NCBI GenBank assembly: GCA_023101725.1
Contig: JALJCO010003429.1
Location: 620,001-684,000, forward strand
Length of the DNA: 64,000 nt
Source of the DNA: Atherinomorus stipes
Lineage: Eukaryota > Chordata > Actinopteri > Atheriniformes > Atherinidae
Direction of reading: 5' to 3'
The notes beneath the pieces are model-generated. The model was not told where the DNA came from. It worked only from the letters and a program-made list of their open reading frames with translations, and did no database searches. Below are positions 10,268-22,700 of this stretch, in pieces (the first letter of the stretch is position 1; each line of letters begins with the position of its first letter). The position numbers and the translations under genes are program-made.

Positions 10268-11640
10268 CAACTTGCCTATACAATAGTTGGAGTTGTGAAA
10301 CCAAACCAGATAACTACAAAGATTTTACATTGGTGTGCTCACCTGCTGTATTTCTTCCAATAAAAAAAAAAAAATCTATAGATATAAATAATTTATTATA
10401 TAAATATATATATATTAAGGCCTAAAATCAAGCAATGAATGAATTATTTATTCGATACATAAATAAAAAGAATGTGACTCTACTCCTAATGATGCATTAG
10501 AGTGAAAAGAGGTTAATTATTAACTGTAATCCAATAAATATGCAGAAGTGCTGCTGATACCGGTAACAGCATACTGTAATAGGAGATGTGATCATGAAAT
10601 AGTACATTTAGTTTCATTCATTACATTTTCACATCAGACATTTCTGTTGGCTGAAATGAGATTTGCATATGCCCAGTATTTCTATAAACATTTTGTATTG
10701 CAAAAGAGTATTTCTTTCCTGAGACATGTAATCCACAGAATGACTGTAGCACCCACATACACTTTCAGATTGGATGGATTCATTCTGACACTACTGAATA
10801 CACGAGAGTAGGATTAGCGTCTTGAGTTTAAATGTTCAGTACATTTCTTGATTCCTGTTTGATAGCTGTGCAGTATTTAAAGTGGAAATGCTAATTATAA
10901 ACAGTGGCCTGTGAATAATACAAAGCTGTTCTTGTAGCTCTGTGAGGTTACACAGTCACAGCAGTAACATTAGCTTGCTAACATGGTTGCATACAATGCT
11001 AACTTGGCAATCTATGTTAAATTAGTATTAGCATTTCCAGTAGCACTAAACACAAAATATTTCAGAAGCTAAAAAGCCAATATTACTCCTTTAGCCACAC
11101 TGCTGACATGGCTAAAAGAGTAAACCACTACATGCTCGGAGTATATGGGACATGAGCTTAAACTAATGGAATAACTGGCAGAAGGTTTAATAGAACCACA
11201 TTTCACAATGTTTGTCATCTGTCACTTATGAAACCCCTTTTATAGCCTACTTTGCATTGTATGTCAATCTTTACTGAAGGCTGAGAGTGAATATATCACT
11301 CTTGTAAACTGTGTAAATGTCTGCTCGCCTCTTCTAAACACCACAGCTTTTTTTTCCCTGAATCATCTCATTCCAGCAGTCGTGACCATAAAATGTGTAC
11401 TTGTTAGTCATCTCTTCTTTTACACTCCCTCCTGCAGCTTCCTCCCAAGGCCATCTCCCTCCCCACAAGGTTTATGTGTTTAATAAACTTGCTGAGAGGA
11501 CACTGAATTTGAAAAAATGTTACTTGAGTGTGTGCGCTAAAAGAGCTAGGCATTAACAATTTATCTTATCTGCTTCTTCTCTCCATCATCTTTCCACATT
11601 TCTCTGCCCAATCTTCCTAACTCTTTGATCTGTCCTCATC
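10268..11640. other. Non-coding stretch leading to the coding exon
   Basis: AT-rich DNA with an A run (10365-10377), a TATATA-rich patch (10395-10420) and unique sequence. From about 11570 onward it becomes pyrimidine-rich, forming the tract upstream of the splice acceptor. It is most likely the 3' part of the intron that follows an unseen 5' non-coding exon. No coding exon was found. Confidence 0.5.
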
Positions 11641-11673
11641 TGTTCTGTTTCCCATCATCCTTTTTTCATGCAG
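11641..11673 (+). other. Splice acceptor (3' splice site) of the first coding exon
   Basis: A pyrimidine-rich run (TCTGTTTCCCATCATCC, TTTTTTC) is followed by ATGCAG and then GGGATGAAG. The AG at 11672-11673 is the best acceptor near the start codon. Using it removes the upstream in-frame ATG at 11668 and leaves the ATG at 11677 as the first in the exon, three bases after the junction. Confidence 0.75.
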
Positions 11674-12171
11674 GGGATGAAGTGGTTTGGCAGTATGTCC
11701 CTCAGCAGCAAAAGGAGTAAGAGGAGGAGTAGAAGGAGCAGCAGTATTAGCAGTGGTGGTAACGGCGTGCTGCTCTTTTTGGCCCTCCTGGTGGCGGTGA
11801 CCACGATGGCCAACTCTGCGACAGCTCAAAAACAGCGAACTGGTGGTGGTTCGGAAAAAGTACCGGTCCTGAACATTGCGGTGATTCTGGGACGCACGCG
11901 CTACATCTCAGACCGGGACATCCGAGCTCTGTGGAGCAAAGACGATCCAATCGACGTCAACGTCGTCACGCTGCTAGTCAACGAGACCGACCCGAAAAGC
12001 ATCATCACCCACATGTGCGACCTGATGTCGGGGACCAAGATCCACGGCGTGGTGTTTGGGGATGGCACTGACCAAGAGGCCATCGCCCAGATTTTGGATT
12101 TTATTTCCTCGCAGACGCTCATACCCATCCTGGGCATTCATGGAGGGTCATCAATGATCATGGCTGATAAG
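11674..12171 (+). CDS. grin2a: NMDA receptor GluN2A-like subunit, first coding exon
   Basis: Codes 165 residues from an ATG at 11677 to a lysine codon ending at 12171, where a GT donor begins. The exon ends in phase 0, as at the matching human junction. GluN2 subunits bind glutamate in heterotetrameric, Ca2+-permeable NMDA receptors at synapses; this exon encodes the signal peptide and first part of the extracellular amino-terminal domain. Residues 1-30 are rich in Arg and Ser. A hydrophobic core (about 31-43) follows, with likely cleavage after NSATA near residue 50. The mature part shows [13 protein letters not shown], the glycosylation sequon [12 protein letters not shown] with the conserved disulfide cysteine, TDQEAIAQ, and [28 protein letters not shown] and FGD favour GluN2A over GluN2B, 2C or 2D. 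Teleosts usually have grin2aa and grin2ab; which one this is cannot be decided here. Later exons lie outside the window. Confidence 0.93.
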
Positions 12172-12177
12172 GTATGG
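12172..12177 (+). other. Splice donor (5' splice site) of the first coding exon
   Basis: The junction reads GATAAG/GTATGG. Reading through it gives only three more residues (VWK) and a TAA at 12181, as expected for intron sequence. The conserved protein would continue with an aspartate-led segment, which is not found downstream in the window. Confidence 0.85.
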
Positions 12178-15100
12178 AAGTAACTGGCCTGCATGGATGT
12201 GGGGATGGACAGCATAAGAATGCATGGATGCAAAGGTGTAAGTCATACAATACAAGCTGGGCTACGGGTGAATGAATGAATGCTTGTTTTGGAGTGATTT
12301 GACCAAATATCATATTTCATGTGGAGCATGCTGCCATCAGTTGAGGAAAAGTCCTTGCAGTTGACTGTACCTTAAAAATATGAATTTACTTGAAAAGGTA
12401 AGAGGGGACACAGGCAGGTGCTGGGAGACAGACATGAAGTAGAGGAAGAAAATTAGGTGAAGGAGTCAAGTATCTGCAGAAAAACTTGGAGTCTTAAAAA
12501 GAATTTGACAAACAGGTGAAGAACAGAATGAGAAGATTTGTTGTGACTACAGAGAAAAAGAAGAGGACAGAGAGAAGGATTCGTGAGAGGAGTGGGTGTT
12601 GTCATTGTCTGGCCAACTCTGACTGCATGGTCCAATGGGCTCTAATATGGGAAATCTCCATTCATTGCGCAAAATTCCGTCAGACAAGGTGCAAGAGGCT
12701 TGATTGGCTCTCTCATTTGAATAGGCGATGTTTCCCAGCCTGCCAATCACTTTGAACTTGAATAGGAATAAATGAGCAGCACATGATTGTGTGGATTCAT
12801 GTGTCAGTGATGAGCTCCTTGAATTCATCATATGCACAATGGAGCTATACTTAAATGTGTTATTTGCCCAGAAGATCAAAGAGGGCTTACTAGCAGTGAT
12901 GGCTGCATTATGGGAAAATTGGACGAAAGTAAAAGTATTCTCATTTAAAAGAAATCTGTGAAAGAGGTACTGTGATAAAAGTGAAAAAGTAGGTCAGTCA
13001 AATTGTTCGTTGAGTATGTTAGAAAATATAATGTTATTTTACTCTATAGAACTCCTTTAAGGTACAAAATAATACATTAACATATTAGTGGAACCTCTGT
13101 TTGAGCAGAACATCATCTTAGTTCAACAACATCACCAAGGCTTTATTTATGGGCAGGCTTAGCCAGAAAAGAGGATGCAACCACCAATATGTGTCAACGT
13201 TAAGCTACGTAAATCAAACATCCTGCCGACACTGCAACAGAAAAAGCTTTGCTGCAGCAGACAAAACAGAAATATGTAGATAACATAAACTTTACAGCTC
13301 TGCACATATTATAGAAATATAATTTATGTTCTTTGTGATGGTTTACTATTGACAGGGAAATACAAAACCAATGCTTTTTGTCAGTTTAAATCACCCTGCA
13401 GCATTTGTTGTATTGGTCCCAAACTGCTAAGCTGGGGAATGACTGTATCCCTCTGTGCCTCTGATACTTTGCCAGTGAACATATTGTACATTTGGACACA
13501 GTTGGAACATGTGCGACTTTTTACAGCTGGGATTAACTGAGTGACACCTATCTTGACACTGAGCTCGCAGCAACACACATGTCAGCTGCCAACGGACTCT
13601 CCTCTTTTTGTCACTTCTCACATTTTTAGTGCCTCGCTCATGAGATTTTTGTCTCTGATGACTGCGGTTGTAACTAACACTTGTGTTGTAAAATGCCCAA
13701 ATATCCAAAGTTTGACGATTTATTTTTCTGGAAAGCACTTAAAAATCTAAGACACTGTGATGAGGGTTAGTAATTCTGAGAGTGAGTTATTTTACCAGAA
13801 AATGTCTGAGCCAGACAAGTGTTAGAGCTGCTACATGCAACGTTTTGCAGTATTAATATGTCAGTGTCAGCTCAATTATTATAAATTACATTGCTGTAAT
13901 TGCTGTGAACAAATTAACCAATTATGACTTGTTGTTAGGGCTAATGTTCTCAACATTACCACCGCACTTCCTCTAATGTTCCCTCCCCCAACTTATAGCC
14001 TCTAGTGGCTTTGTCCTGCCACTTACCTCATGATATATTGTGTCCATAAACCTCCCTATTTTCCAAGATCCCCTAGTTTAAAGAAAATCCAACTCTGCAG
14101 CTCCAGTTATATTAGAAGAAACACATTCCACTTCTTTATATCGTGACAAGTAGTCCCGCAGATCTCCTACTGATCCTGCAGCTCTACTTCACTGTAAATC
14201 ATGTTGAGGCTGATTTGGACTTTTGGAGATTTATCTTGTTTCTTTAAAGCAAATATACAAATACTTTAAAGTTACTGTGGTAATGGCTTATTGATCCTAT
14301 AGTGGTGTATGTAATGCATTTCTATTAGAGGGGGAGAAGAGGAAGGAGAGGAGATAAGTAGAAGTGAAGAGGGCAGAGGAGAAAGGAGGTGTTGGGCGCT
14401 AGAATAGAGGAGGCGGAGAGGGGCAGCAGAGAGATGAAGGGGTGTAGGATAATCCCTCGTCTTGACCAGAGGGGTTGCCGAGTGGAAGGGGATTACTGAA
14501 TGTACTGATTGGCACCTGCTTCTCTCCAGCTATTTCAGAAGCACACATCCGGTGGTTTTTCAAGCGTTTTCTGAGGACACTACACTGACTTACATTTATT
14601 TTCTGGAGCACTACGCACACTCAGAGCATTACTAATACCGGACTTACCTTGACCTGAAAGTAAACTTAACCTTACACAAACTTTAATGCATATCAGAATA
14701 AAATCTTTCAGGTAACGGGGGTTTGCTTTTTTTGTCTATGAAAGAAACAGAGGTTCCCCACTATTTCAGCAGTCCGTCAGTTCCATGAAAGCTGGACAAT
14801 TTGCTCTCCAGGATTACATCAGCATAAAATAATCCACTTCAAAGTGCTCAGACCACCTATTTGTTTGGGTTTCCTCACACATTTCTTCCCAAAGTTATCC
14901 ATGCAGATGTGTCGCTTTCACCACCTTGTGCCAACACAGAAATAGCAGCTACTATAGCGTTATTACCATGAAGGATGGAGACCCAGCAAAATGTATGAAT
15001 GTGCACAAACATGCACATAGTCTACACACAATCTAGCTCTCAAAAGGGCGTTCTACAACAAGATTACAGTTATTTAAGTTTCATGTAGAAGACGTGATCT

Positions 15101-15960
15101 GCTCTAAGTAAAGTTAAAAACATTATTCTCCCACAACTCTCAAACCTAGAGGGACTTCATGAGAAAACACTCAAAATATTTGAGAATATTCTTTAACCAT
15201 TGTCATATTCTGACAAACTATTAGTTTCTGAGTTTTCAAAACATTATTAATTTAAAACACATAAATATATAATGCATAATCTCAAACCTTTCTCTCTGGT
15301 CAAGGAAGTTTGTTAAAAGCAACATTAATCGTGACAATCCAGAAAGGGTAACGAGCCTCCTCAAGAGGCGACGTTGCAACAACTCATTGGCAAATCATAT
15401 TTGGTCAGACTGATTTGGGAAGCTGTGGAATGGCTTCCCACAGACAGAAAAAGAAGGATTAATGCACAATTCATTAAAAGTCCAACTAAAAAACTGGATA
15501 TGGGCCAATCAGGGCAGTATTATCTTTAAATAATGCAGGAATAACGATACATGGCTCATTGCATGTGATATGGATCTGATGTATATGTGTATGTATGTAT
15601 ATGTATGTAGCTATATAGGTGCATGTATGTTCATATATATATAATATATATATATATATATCCACCTATATATATATATACATATGTAATACATGGCTTA
15701 CTTTTTGATTTGCTAAGGTTGTTGGTGATAGTAAAGGTGTGTTGTGTGTGTTTATATGGGGGGCTTTCACTGTGTGGCTGTGATTAGATACTTGTGCTGG
15801 AGCTTTTGCATTTATTGTAAGCCATATCTGGGGCAAGTCAGAGCCTTTTTCTAATAAAACTAGACTTTTATGTGCATTAATATTTTTTAATATTTTTTAT
15901 ATTGCATCATTTATTTCATTGATGGCTGTTTTTATATATTTTACCTTCTACATAATTTCC
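12178..15960. other. Intronic stretch, mostly unique, no gene
   Basis: No recognised exon or full transposon. The ORFs at 12516-12755, 13349-13540 and 13541-13750 are unsupported. A purine-rich patch lies at 14330-14440. A TG/TA-rich microsatellite occupies about 15575-15685, with an uninterrupted TATATA run at 15647-15660. Confidence 0.45.
15575..15685. repeat. TATG/TA-rich microsatellite
   Basis: Irregular TATG and GTAT units grade into two pure TA tracts separated by TCCACC. The two TA tracts on either side of the spacer can pair with each other, giving a self-complementary AT-rich patch. Confidence 0.85.
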
Positions 15961-15972
15961 CTGTTGTTCATT

Positions 15973-16367
15973 AACTTGCTGCATGGTGGTGTGGTGGTTA
16001 GCACTGCAGCTTTGCAATAAGAAGGTTGCTAGCTCAAGTCCCATATTGGGAGGAGGTTCAAACAGTTCCAACAGCGGCCTTCCTGTGTGGAGTTTGCATG
16101 TTCTCCCCATGTATGAGTGGGTTCTCTGGGTACTGCAGCTTCCTCCCACCATCCAAAGACATGCATTTTAGGTTAATTAGTTAATCTGAATTGTCCCTGA
16201 GAGTGAATGTGAGCGTGTGAATGGTTGTCTGTCTCTCTGTGTTGGCACTGCGACAGACTGGTGACCTGTCCAGGGTGTACCTTGCCTCTCGCTTGATAAT
16301 AGGTGGGATAGGCTCCAGCAACCCCCGCGACCCTGAATTAGACTAAGCGGTACAGAAAATGAATAAA
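15973..16367 (+). mobile_element. tRNA-derived SINE, copy 2
   Basis: The same family and orientation as the copy at 9844, sharing CATGGTGGTGTGGTGG, GTGTGGAGTTTGCATGTTCT, GACCTGTCCAGGGTGTACC and TGGGATAGGCTCCAGCAACC. The B-box region has decayed (GCTCAAGTCCC). The tail is AT-rich (AAATGAATAAA). TGTTCATT occurs at 15965-15972 and 16368-16375, an 8-bp direct duplication flanking the insert. Confidence 0.85.
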
Positions 16368-16375
16368 TGTTCATT

Positions 16376-19191
16376 TAGCCATCATCAAAATACAAATAAT
16401 TAATTCTGATATAACTCCAATGTTTAAAGGTTCCATAAAAAAGACTCAAGACGAACATATCCAAGTTTTATTAACCCTTATATGATGAATGTTCTGCTCT
16501 GCAGGTGTGCTTTCACTTGTTTAACCTCTCAACTCGGGCATTAGCTAAAGGAGTATTTAGCATCGCACTCAGAATTTTGACTACGAAACTGCTTGTTTAT
16601 ACTGTATAAAACCAACATAAAGCCAACAAAAAATTGTTCTGTTACCCTATCTGCCAGTCCACTCACATTCACGTATAATCATTGAAGCAGCCGGTTTTAA
16701 GCAATGTTTCAAATTTTCCACCAAGCTAACTCACAGGCTAAGCTAATGAGGTCATGAAAGCAGCACTGGAAGAAGATGTGCTCTGATCAAAAATTAAAAT
16801 GGAGTTAGACTCTGTTGAGTTGTTTTTGTACTGAAGTCTCCCAGCTGCAGAAAATTAACTAATTGGTTGTTCATTTCTTCAAAATAGGCATAATGATTTT
16901 AGCTGTTTTAGGCCTCCCTCATTGCTTCATCAGGTCTTAAAGGAATTATCAGTGATAAGGTGATACCTGCTAAAACACAGTTGGGCTAAATCACATGGAA
17001 TCAGATTAAATGATGCTTGATTTTCATGATGTTGAACTCTATTTTTTCCTAGTTAATTTCAGAGGAGACGCTGCCTCCATTTCTTGCTGAAGTAGAGACC
17101 TTTAGCTATGCATTATCAAGGTTAAAATATAAAGCATGTTCCTGTCAAGTGGAAAATTGCTGAACCCACAGAAGATACATATAAATTGTCACTGCTTTAC
17201 ACAAAGAATGAAAAATTATTTTTTTAATCCCCTCGGGCTTCAAAACCTGTAACAGTAACAGCCAATTAGCTGGTTTATTAAATGCATTTACAGTAATAGT
17301 CATACAGGCTGGTGTTTCGGTCAGGACCAAAGGCAGATTTTATTCCCGTGTACGCCGATTACTGTCTGAAGAATGTATTATATGATCAAAGGTCCTGAGT
17401 TGTTCAGATATTCACAATTAGCAGGATAATACATGGCAATGGGTTAAGTATGTTATGTATATCCACCTTACCAAAACAAAATTTGTGTTTTCATCCCAAA
17501 CAAGGATTAAGAGTCTCCCCGTGGGTCCTCTGATGCATCCTCTCCTCTTAAAATTTTCCTAAAGTTGTTTTCCTTCCTTTAAGATTTATATAACTCCTCA
17601 CCCTCAGTGGGTGAACATTTATACAGTTACCCTGTAAGGTAGCGGAGTCTTGTTCCGCCTTGTTCCAGGCAGATTTTCCCTAATCCTCATGTGAAATATG
17701 AGGAGAAGCTCGCCTCCAATGATTATGCCTTGTAAGACCCTCAGTGTGTTTGTCTATTCTCGATTACGCCTTCCTACTTGTGTGTGCATGGACTTGTGTG
17801 GATTTTTCCCTGCGTATGTATGCTTTAGTGTCTTTGGATGCACTTAACTTGGTGTGGGTATGTGCGCGCATTTCTTTGCATGTCACTTGGAGGCTAAATC
17901 TCTTGGTGCTGATGACTTCCAGTCAAAAACATTCCCATGTCAAGCTCTAGAGAACACTATCTGCAAGCTTCCCCATTAAAAAAAAAAAGAGTATACATGC
18001 GTCATATCATTGCTCTTTCCTTTCTGTATTTCTCTTTCCTCTTTGTGTTGTCCCTCCATCCTGCTCTGTCTTTTTCATTTCTGCTTGTTAATTAGATAAA
18101 TGTTGCTGTATCTCTCTGTCCCCCCCCCCCCCCCCCCATACATTTCTCAGCCTTTGTTAAATAATGCACACTTGCCTGTATTGAAAAGAATACATTATTG
18201 ATTAAGGAAAGTATTATCTTTCCTTGCTGCAGTCTTAGCAGTTCAGCTTTTCAAGCAACTCCAAAATATTGCACAACCAAGAAAAGAATTCCAAAACCTG
18301 CGTTTCCTTTAGTTTGTTTGCAGCTTGTTTTTTTGTTTTTTTCATCCCCCCCTCCTCTCTGTGAGGCGTCGCTTTCTTATTCATTTACCAAGTGTGTGGG
18401 AGGATGACTGGGCTGGCTTGTTGATTGGCTTCAAGTAATTCTCATGCTAAATGGTTATCGACTTGCTCAAAGGTCAGTAACAGCGACTGGATCGCGTTTG
18501 TCACGGACGCTTCTGTGTATTGCTAAACCTTGCCTGCCCCAAGTCAGAGCAGCCTGTTGACATGTCCTCTCTGATCTATCTTCTGCTGCTGCAGCTGTTT
18601 TTTTTTCTCATCCTGTCTTTTCCTCTTTTTAAAAGCACACTTCTTGAAATAAATCATGGTCTGTATGCACAAATGAGGTCACTACAGCTATGAGAAAGGT
18701 ACATCTTACAGTACCATTATGTCTTGAAGTACAACAAACATTTCCTGCTGGGTATCACAAAAGACAAACAAAAAACAACAACAACAACAAATAACATAAA
18801 GATGCTCAAAGATATGCAGAAAACAATCTCAATTCAAAATTAATCTCTAAAGCAACTTAAAAAGGTGACATTTTATTAACATAGGCTCATGTATTAATTA
18901 TGCAGCAGTTATAACAGATTAATATTGTTCTTGAGGTTAAGTGAAGCGTTCATATTCATCATGTAACCAAGGGTAAGTCTGGGACTTCCTGATTAGTTAT
19001 CAAACAGCTGTTGGCTCTATGGCAGCATACCTTACTATGGCTAAATGGAAAAGACAAAGTTAATACTACCAAGATGCTTATGTAAGCTACGGCATTGCCA
19101 AAGCCAACAATTGGTTCGCTTTTTAATAAGCTAGTTCCAACACTGTTGCTAACTTTGTGCATTTGCTGCCAAATTTATTTATACTCTATAC
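16376..19191. other. Intronic stretch, no gene
   Basis: Unique AT-rich sequence with a C run of 18 at 18120-18137 and an A run at 17978-17988. A CAA-repeat patch lies at about 18775-18790. No exon or complete transposon was recognised. Confidence 0.4.
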
Positions 19192-19725
19192 CAGGGATCC
19201 TCAGTTCTGGTCCTCAAGGAACGGTGTCCTGCAGGTTTTGGATGTTTCCCTGCGGCAATGCACCAGACTTGGACTTCTAGATACCCATCGATTTGGGTCT
19301 GGTGTGTGGCAGCAGGGAAACTTCTAAAACCTGCAGGACCAGGAAAAAAAAAAAAAAAAAAAAAAAAAACAACAAAAAAAAAAAAAAAAAAAAAAAAAAC
19401 AAAAAACAAAAAAAAAACAAAAAAACCAAAAAAAAAAAAAAAAAAACAAAAAAAAAAAAAAAAAACAAAAAAAAAAAAATCCGAGGAAAGGGGGCGGAAC
19501 CGGCGGTTGGAAAAAAAAAAGAGAACAACGGGGGGGGGCGCGAGAGACAAACGGAGATAAAAAAGTAAACCAACGCGGCGGCAGCAGCAGGGGCGGGAGC
19601 ACGGGGGCGCGGGATGGGGCGGGCGCGGCAGCAGGGCGAAAGAAAAAAAAAAAAAAAAAGAAGGGGGGAAAAAAAAAAAAAAAAAAAAAAAGCTGACCCT
19701 TAAGGACCAGGACTGAGGTTCTCTG
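19192..19725. mobile_element. hAT-like inverted-repeat element with expanded internal A tract
   Basis: The left end reads CAGGGATCCTCAGTTCTGGT and the right end is its inverted counterpart (GGACCAGGACTGAGGTTCTC). CTCTATAC at 19184-19191 and CTCTATAT at 19726-19733 give an 8-bp duplication with one mismatch, as for hAT. Internally a second inverted pair (CCTGCAGGTTTTGGATGTTTC against GAAACTTCTAAAACCTGCAGG) brackets 19235-19340. The rest, 19343-19692, is an A/G-rich tract unlike other members. Frames rich in Lys or Phe through it are artefacts of the homopolymer. Confidence 0.75.
19343..19692. repeat. Low-complexity A-rich and G-rich tract, almost without T
   Basis: About 140 bases of near-pure A broken by single C residues are followed by G-rich segments containing GGGGGGGGGCGCGAG and GGGCGGGCGCGGCAGCAGGG and by further A runs. 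Thymine is almost absent over 350 bases, unlike anything else in the window. It may be a true expansion or poor-quality assembled sequence. Confidence 0.8.
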
Positions 19726-22700
19726 CTCTATATTTTTAAGTGTTCAGTCAGCAATATTTGAAAAAACAAAAAACAAAAAACTAACAATAAATAACTGACA
19801 CCAGTATCTTGTGACTGTGAAGTATTAGATCTTTTGTTTTTCCTCACGGAGTCTTTTTTGAGTTTCTCTCTGTGTTACGATTATACATGCAAATACAGCC
19901 AATACCATGGCAGAGCCCAGCTTTAGCCAATAGTTGACTATTTTGTTAAACAACCACAATTGCAGCCATGTCATTAGCATGAGTTGGCGATGTTGATGTA
20001 ATAACTTACTGTATATATTATAACTAACCAACTAACATCAGTAGAGAACTTTTGACATAATGTAATACTTTTCATTAAGGGTGTTTTCGTTGCTCTCTGC
20101 CACGTTGGAAAGTTCATGTCATCACGGCAGCTTGCGTTTCATAAAAATTTCCCAGCTTTCCAGTGGAAATTACGACTTGAGCAGGAGTTCATGAGCAATT
20201 TTGATGTTTTTTTTGGTGATTTCAATAATTACTGTAGGAAAGGACATGAAGGCTGCAGTACATTTTTCTACTCGTTGGCTGTAGATGGTTGCAACAGCCC
20301 CAGTTTTAAGAGGAAGCTCCTTAAAGCTGCATTCTGTTTAATAGCCAGCAGAGGGTGGTACATTTGATTGCCAAAAAGTCTGTTTGTGTGGTAGTTTATG
20401 TGAAGGTTATTCTATTTTTCATTTTCCCTTAGAAATTTTCTCCGCTACTGTAAATGCCTATTATGTTTTTACTTTGTTTCTCTTTAGCAGGGTAGCTACA
20501 TATGCTTTGAGAGTCTCCCAGCACATGTCAGATGATGATGCAGCTTTTGTGAAAACATGTTATTTTTGGTGAATTTGAGGTCTGTGGTAAGTTGCTGTGA
20601 GTTGCGACCTAACCGTCATCTTTATACAAGCATGCATTGGCTGGATATTTCACTACCTGCTGCAGATTGCTGCCCGATCTGAGTGGTGCACACTATATCA
20701 ATTTTAAATTAGCCTCTGTTTCAACTTACCCTTATAGAAAATATAAATACCTCATCATTAACTTATATCAACTGGTAACTGCCGTTCTCTAAAGCCATTT
20801 TATGGACTATTCCAGCAGTACACCTTGTAAATAATAGATAAGTGTATTTATCCACCAACCTACTGTAAAGGTGTTTTAGGCTTGGTAAACAAGTATCCAT
20901 AGCACATAAACAATAGAACAACCCTGATCATCAAGATGATGGTGAATCATTGAAAAGTTGTTGATCTTCCTTTTATTTTATTATAGACATAATAAAAACA
21001 TAATATAGATTTTATTATAGACATATTGCCCTGACCTCTCTCAGTGTGGTTGCTATTGGGCAGGGATCGTATCATATAGTGTCAGGGTGTCCCACCCCCA
21101 TCCCAGGTCCCATGACTGTGTCTGATTGTACAATTAGGTGGTAAAAAATGGACGTCCTCTATTGACAAATGTTCCTCAGTGTTTCCATTCAACTAATTAA
21201 ACAATCGCACACTGTACACACAGTGGAAGTCCATTCATGTAACTTATGGATCCTTAGTGGTGAACTATATTTGTTGATCAATCCCCAGATCATGAGCTGC
21301 GTTTTCTACCCATCCATATCCGACCCATATTCCCTTCATGGCAGCTGTCAAGGCCGCCAGTGGCGGAAAAAGTTCTTCAATTCTTTTCCCAACTTACCAC
21401 ACACACACCTGATATAACTGCCAGCAGTAATGCAGTAGATTTGTGGGTGTGGTGTTACTGTGATCAAAGGACATTATTCATCCATCCCTGTTGTCTTCCC
21501 TCAGGCTGTCTAATTACACACACACATAGGCTCTGTGATGTTTGCTGCCGCTTGCTCGTGTCAAACAGCGAATCAGACTGAGAGGGAGGGAAGGAGAGCG
21601 GCTGAGAGAGCGGATAACATTTCTACGATACTGTTTATGAGTTTGTCCAATTACTGTGCGGAGACATTTGTTTTTGTTTGGCTTAAATCACGTTGTCATT
21701 TAACTGGAGCATCTTCAGCCTGCTGAACCGCAGGGCCCACCGCGCCGTCACACACCTCTGCGCAGATAATATTTAAGTTTGTTTGTGAGAATGCCACCGT
21801 TCTGTTTGTTTGCATGCACATACCATACCAATGTTTTTGGTTCAAAAGTAATTTGTTTTTTTTGTTTTTTTGCCTATAATTGGCTGCAGATAGGGGGGGA
21901 GAAAGCTGCAATAATGACATCACTGGGGTGTTGTTAGATACCTGTTACATCGGTAATACTTCCCTAAGATTCCCATGGTAACACTTTCCTTGTTATGCTC
22001 TCTTTGTTCAGTTTTCTTAAAGTGTTTTTGTGTGGAAGTATAAGAATGTGACTGTAAACACAAAAGCACTTAAGTGTGCTTGGATGTGTGTGCATCTACT
22101 TTATATCTGTATGTGTGTATAATTCCAATAGCGAGATGCAGCTGTCTTGAAGATGAAAAATGGCCTCTCACTTCTCAAAGGGAATCGATTTGGATGAATA
22201 CGTGGGACTAGAGGAAATAGAGCTGTGAGCTGAGACTATGAGTATGTATCCCCCTTTCTTTTTCGTCTCCCTCTTCGAGTAGCCCTCACTAATGACGTGT
22301 TCCAAGGGACTGGAAGTATGCACTTGCTGTACTTAGTTTTAGCTATACTCTTCATATAGATTTCTCCACTTCTTTGTATAATACATGCTTCCTGTTTGTG
22401 TTGTCTCAGCAGAGCATCATAGCTCCAGCAACTGCAGGTGCAGAGATTGCAGCAATGTTTTATGCACCAAGGAATACAATGATAAAATTGCTTGTTAAAA
22501 GTTGTGAAAAACATAACCAAGAGTATCTTTTCTGGCTTTAATTTAATCGACACAGGTGAATCGATGGAAGGTCCAACCCTTTATGCGATAGCAACACAAG
22601 ACCACAAATTGATGTTGATGAATTACTTATGTAGACATTTATTTTAGTCTTTAATCTCCTTAAACACTTTGTGGTCTACATTTCATCCTCATGCTGCTGC

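Noticed and set aside
11668..11676. Upstream in-frame ATG as start of the receptor exon
   Set aside because: It lies before the AG of a strong splice acceptor (11672-11673), so it is very likely intronic; the ATG at 11677 is the first in the exon.
12172..12183. Receptor frame continuing to the TAA at 12181
   Set aside because: The conserved protein stops exactly at a GT donor in the phase expected for GluN2 genes; the extra three residues are intron read-through.
19179..19602. Lys-rich and Phe-rich open frames on both strands
   Set aside because: Homopolymer translation through the A-rich tract inside a MITE.
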